Positions 60,498-64,000 of a stretch of 64,000 bases of DNA are shown here, piece after piece (the first letter of the stretch is position 1; each line of letters starts with the position of its first letter). This DNA is from Gyromitra esculenta (lineage: Eukaryota > Ascomycota > Pezizomycetes > Pezizales > Discinaceae): positions 434,001-498,000 of the forward strand of contig JBCAML010000006.1 of NCBI GenBank assembly GCA_038503075.1. The letters run 5' to 3'. The notes under the pieces are model-generated. The model was not told the DNA's origin. It ran no database searches and saw nothing but the letters and a program-made list of their open reading frames with translations. Both the position numbers and the translations under genes were made by a program.

Positions 60498-61149
60498 ATG
60501 GCTCCAACTATATTCACTACAGCACATGATGAGAGATGGCAGAAACTAAACATGGTTCCATTAACGGCATCTCTCTTTCTACTTTCGACAACATATGTTG
60601 CCCTCAGCATTTACATCTTTCTACGCGGATCAGAGCTTATTCCGTGGGTTTCAAACAACATCCTTCCTTCTTACTATATAACTGTCAAATCTAAGTCTAT
60701 TAAAGATTTTTAGCCCTTTCTATCGCCGTCATAACCTTGATTCACTCATTCATCGACCTTTTTCTCATCCCTAATGGTCGACTAGATCCAATCTATGTAG
60801 CAATTATCTCCACATGTCTCACGCTGTTCTGGGTAGGGCAAGTCGTACTCAGTTCTTTCGACGTTGTATTCTGCGACCTCCCATGGGACAATTCTGAACA
60901 CGAAATTCCTGGTGCATGTGGTCTTTTGCAGGCTCGATGCGCACTTTCAATAACTGGAATGTATGTCGATCCTCCATGCTGCTCTTTTTTCCCCCCCCCT
61001 GCGATGGAGAAGAGTAATCGTTTGATTTGAATAGGATCTTGTACACTGCTTCAGTAACGGTCTCCACGATGGCATTGAAGAGGTTGCAAAGATTTGGCCT
61101 GTCGCGCACGGGACGAACTAGTACTCAATGTTACACTCACCGACTCTAG
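60498..61149 (+). CDS. Four-helix membrane protein, unknown
   Basis: Three exons: 60498-60643, 60706-60960, 61035-61149 (171 residues; phases 2 and 2). Splicing replaces an early stop and joins ELIP to FLALSIAVITLIHSFIDLFL. Four hydrophobic segments: VPLTASLFLLSTTYVALSIY, the junction helix, YVAIISTCLTLFWVGQVVLS, and a last one split by intron 2 (RCALSITGM then ILYTASVTVSTMAL). A loop between helices 3 and 4 contains CDLPWDNSEHEIPGACGLLQ, and the C-terminus is short and basic. Topology and size resemble small fungal MARVEL-like proteins, but I cannot assign a family. Intron 1 has a GTGGGT donor and an AAAG acceptor, both acceptable but not strong. Confidence 0.5.
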
Positions 61150-62288
61150 CAGATGAAGCTTTCTTAGTACATGTGCTGATAATAAATTAAATAATGCAGG
61201 TATTAGATTAGCATCAAACACGGACTCGAAGATTGGGTTAGTTGTCTGAGCAGAAAAACAATTGGATTTCAAGAGCGAAGACGATACTTTTCTTTTTGTA
61301 TATGCTGTCTTTTCTCCTTTATTTATCTCATTGATCATAGTATACATGGCTAGTAGGGCTATAAGCCGCTACTTCTTAGCCCTTATGTCCATGTCGGTTT
61401 CTCGCGAAGGTTTATGTCTAGAGAGAAATTATAAAAAAAACAAAGAACAAGAAGTATAGCTGTTAAACGCTACCTTGATACTGGTAGGATATTGGAGCCG
61501 CTATTTGAGCGAAACACAATTGTTTACCACAAAAAATTGGTATCAAATCAGCTATTCCAGCTCCATGTGTCCCCCACCCCCATTCCCATCGCATGAGTTT
61601 CCTAATCGTCTCATTACCAGTGCAACTAAATACACAGAACAAGTTTTAATGGAGATGAAAATCTATACTTCCTATAGACAGTAGTACTAGTACAGAAACC
61701 CTAAAGCGGTAGTAAACTGAATCGAGAGATCTGGGTAATTTTCAAGGTTGGAAAGTTCTAGGTCGATGGTAGGCTTCCGGGGAGCAGAGTCAGTAAAATC
61801 ACAGTATATCACTCGTATATCTATACCTCTAATGGTATGGGGTGTAGGAGTAAATTTTTTTCTGCTCTACAAGAATGGTGAAAAGACCACATAGGAAAAT
61901 TCTTAGCATCTAATAATATGAATAAACCCAGCCAGTCCTTCATAATTCACAGAGTACTTAGGTATCGTGTTCAGTTAGAGAACAATGGGAGTGTCCTCTT
62001 AGTTACTTTAGCATGTACGCGTGTTGTTTGTCGATTCTCTAGAACACACCATTCTAAGAGCTAGGCTAGACTACGTCTCTCTGACTACATGTAAGACTGG
62101 TTTAGTCTCGCCCTAGGCTTTTTCCAATCCCTACTGCCTGGGCTGCTGCGCGAGCTGCGGAGAGGGACTGGGCACGAGACCATTCTCGCCCATACATCAT
62201 TCTAACGCCTTCCTCACCTGCCCAGTCTTAATCTAATGGCAATATACATGTCCCTGCTAAATAGAACTACGTTAATCGCTCGATCGTG
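61150..62288. other. Intergenic, no gene recognised
   Basis: AT-rich with one TACATGTA palindrome (62086). No coding structure supported. Confidence 0.45.
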
Positions 62289-62950
62289 ATGGCTTCGTCC
62301 ATATTTTCATATAAGGAAATAAAGGTGAATTATTCGTATTTACATCATCTATCAACAAATACTAACACCTATAGTCCGAGCGTATCGAGGACATCATCGA
62401 GATAATCGACAGACTCGAGAAGCTGTCTAATTTAGCTAAAACCGTGTTGGAGAGTATCCACCTCTGCGAAGCAGAGATAGAAAACATCCAAAAATAGATG
62501 TGCGTATCTCTCAATCTACCGCTGATTCCGACACATTTCTAACTCATTAAATCCCTAGGGATCTAATTCGTGACAGAACTGAAGTACTTAAAGCATTTCT
62601 GAAAGAGAACTACCTGCTGGCCGATGTTACCAGGTCTAGCATTAAGGTCGCAATCAAAAAAACACAAGGAGCGTGACCCATTGCTCATAGATATGGACCG
62701 CAGAAAGCCAATTATCCTTCTGGATGGGCAGGTGATTATAGCTGCGGATCTGACAGATGAGGAATACACAAAAAGACGGGATTGATTACTCGAAGGGGGA
62801 GAATATCGTTTATTTTGGTTTGAAGACGTAAGTATACGTAACTGCTATCAACTGTTACCCAATACCTAACATTCTAAAGCCACTAGATTACGAAGTGCCT
62901 GCAATGGCCGCACTCGTATCCTCTCCACATACAGGCAGCAAGCTGTGAAG
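62289..62950 (+). pseudogene. Decayed multi-exon gene of unknown family
   Basis: Splice signals are preserved while the frame is broken. Proposed exons: 62289-62324, 62375-62499, 62559-62827, 62887-62950, with good acceptors and branch points ACTAAC and CTAACT. Exon 1 reads MASSIFSYKEIK, and exon 2 continues SERIEDIIEIIDRLEKLS. Damage: an in-frame TAG at 62495-62497, a one-base shift at the A7 run 62656-62662, and a TGA at 62783-62785. Between them the stretch KPIILLDGQVIIAADLTDEE is clearly protein-like. The number of lesions argues for a pseudogene; sequencing error could explain the A-run shift only. No family recognised. Confidence 0.4.
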
Positions 62951-63862
62951 GTATCCCCTCGCCTTAGTGTGTGTAATATAAATATTCATCACCTATAGGT
63001 CCCATCAGAAATTAGGATTTGACTCACGCACTCGGTTCATCATTGTTGTTATTTCATTAGACACATTGATGTACTCAGTTCCATTAGGCGTGAACACATG
63101 CTCGGAATGTGGCTGTAACAACGTACCTCTCCTAAATCCTGACTTGATGTAAATCAACATCTCCCAGTGTTCCATGAAGCAAAGGGGGGATCTTTTTCAA
63201 AGCCAATTTAATACTCTATATTACGTAGCTAATTGCTATGATTTTTATTTCGGCCACTGTTAACTTCAATATTGCCGTTAAATTTTGGAAGCACGTGGCT
63301 GCTGCCAATGCTGGTTGCCAATCTATTCCGAATTTTTAATTACAACCCGGGTATAATGGTGGAAAAATTACCTTGATTTGATACCACGAAGTGCATGCAG
63401 ATTCGTGTCAATTACGTATACTACAGAAAGATGGCGCTCCTAAACTTCAGCTCAACGCATCGGATTGATACTAATCTAGGAACCACAATCTAGTAACTAC
63501 AGAACTAGATCTAATTCTTTTCCCTAGTCTCGTAACCGACTTGTCACGTGACAATCCTTTCCTATATTGAGTGTTGACAGATTGGTGAAAGAGCTCTACT
63601 AAATACCCTGGTTTTAGCGAATGAGCGTCTGATTGCGAGACTATCTTTTCCCAGCAAATACCAAGTTCATTTTCCCAAAGTAAATTCCCATAAACATGCA
63701 AATTGATAGTCCCTACTTTAAATCGCAGAAGAACAGGATCAACGAAACAAGCAGCAAGAACAAAACCCTATCGAATAGAAAAAACTCCCCCTAAACCCAA
63801 ATTGTGCCTTTTTTTCCCTTAGTAATCCCACCCATAAAAACTCCACTTTAGTATTAGACTTC
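62951..63862. other. Intergenic, no gene recognised
   Basis: AT-rich sequence; the last 100 bp are the 3' flank of the edge gene. Confidence 0.4.
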
Positions 63863-64000
63863 CTACGGCTTAACTTTCTTCCGCATCAGCCCAGCATCCA
63901 GCACATTTACAACCCTTCCTTGCCGATCTATCTCTTCTTTCGCCTCCTGGGTAGTCTTCAGCTTTTCAGTAACTCCCTTACTTGGCTTAATTTCTGCCGC
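63863..64000 (-). CDS. 3' end of a gene running off the window, unknown
   Basis: Open frame on the minus strand entering at the right edge and ending in a stop at 63863-63865; 45 residues are visible. The segment is rich in Lys/Glu (KGVTEKLKTTQEAKEEIDRQ) and ends GRVVNVLDAGLMRKKVKP. The composition suggests a real helical C-terminus, but the family is not recognised from this fragment. Confidence 0.6.
   Translation of the reverse strand, partial: AAEIKPSKGVTEKLKTTQEAKEEIDRQGRVVNVLDAGLMRKKVKP

Noticed and set aside
1..64000. tRNA or 5S rRNA genes
   Set aside because: I looked for T-arm GTTCRA-type boxes and 5S-like cores and found none with a foldable context; an automated covariance search could still find one.

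Overview
This window is nuclear DNA of a filamentous ascomycete. Genes carry short introns (about 50-140 nt) with CTAAC/CTGAC-type branch points. The gene set is typical of Pezizomycotina: eIF3f, Mim1, Oxa1, a p47/Shp1-type UBX protein, TAF11, proteasome alpha4, a WD40-inositol-5-phosphatase and a GH3 beta-glucosidase with a fungal CBM1. The long AT-rich, repeat-strewn spacers would suit a Pezizomycete such as a truffle or morel, but I cannot fix the species. All models were spliced by hand by matching reading phase across GT-AG (once GC-AG) introns.

Layout. 0-4 kb: a GFA/CENP-V-fold enzyme and a four-helix MARVEL-like membrane protein. 4.6-12.5 kb: eIF3f and a 1782-residue DDX60-like Ski2-family helicase, divergently transcribed. 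14.1-18.0 kb: WD40 plus inositol-polyphosphate 5-phosphatase. 19.8-24.3 kb: class III CoA-transferase (AMACR type), Mim1, and a conserved-looking unknown. 26.4-27.9 kb: Oxa1. 30.0-33.0 kb: UBX protein facing TAF11. 33-39.5 kb: a gene-poor island with a degenerate coding relic, a dispersed repeat and a 28-bp-arm foldback element. 39.6-41.5 kb: a proline-rich repeat protein ending in a SANT/Myb-like domain, visible only after splicing five exons. 41.5-48.5 kb: another gene-poor spacer. 48.5-56.9 kb: secreted GH3-CBM1 beta-glucosidase, CHY zinc-finger protein, proteasome alpha4 and a D-lactate/D-2-hydroxyglutarate dehydrogenase. 57-64 kb: repeats, a GC-hairpin patch resembling mitochondrial DNA, a four-helix membrane protein, a decayed multi-exon pseudogene, and the 3' end of a gene running off the right edge.

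The genes are mostly independent housekeeping units rather than one pathway. Mitochondrial roles recur (Mim1 outer-membrane insertion, Oxa1 inner-membrane insertion, the FAD dehydrogenase, probably AMACR), but nothing shows co-regulation. I saw no tRNA, rRNA, CRISPR, intact transposase or secondary-metabolite cluster. The most noteworthy items are a 7-nt micro-exon in the proteasome gene, a GC-AG intron filled with a potential G-quadruplex tract, the proline-repeat/SANT protein, the foldback elements, and a tenfold excess of the palindrome TACATGTA between genes.
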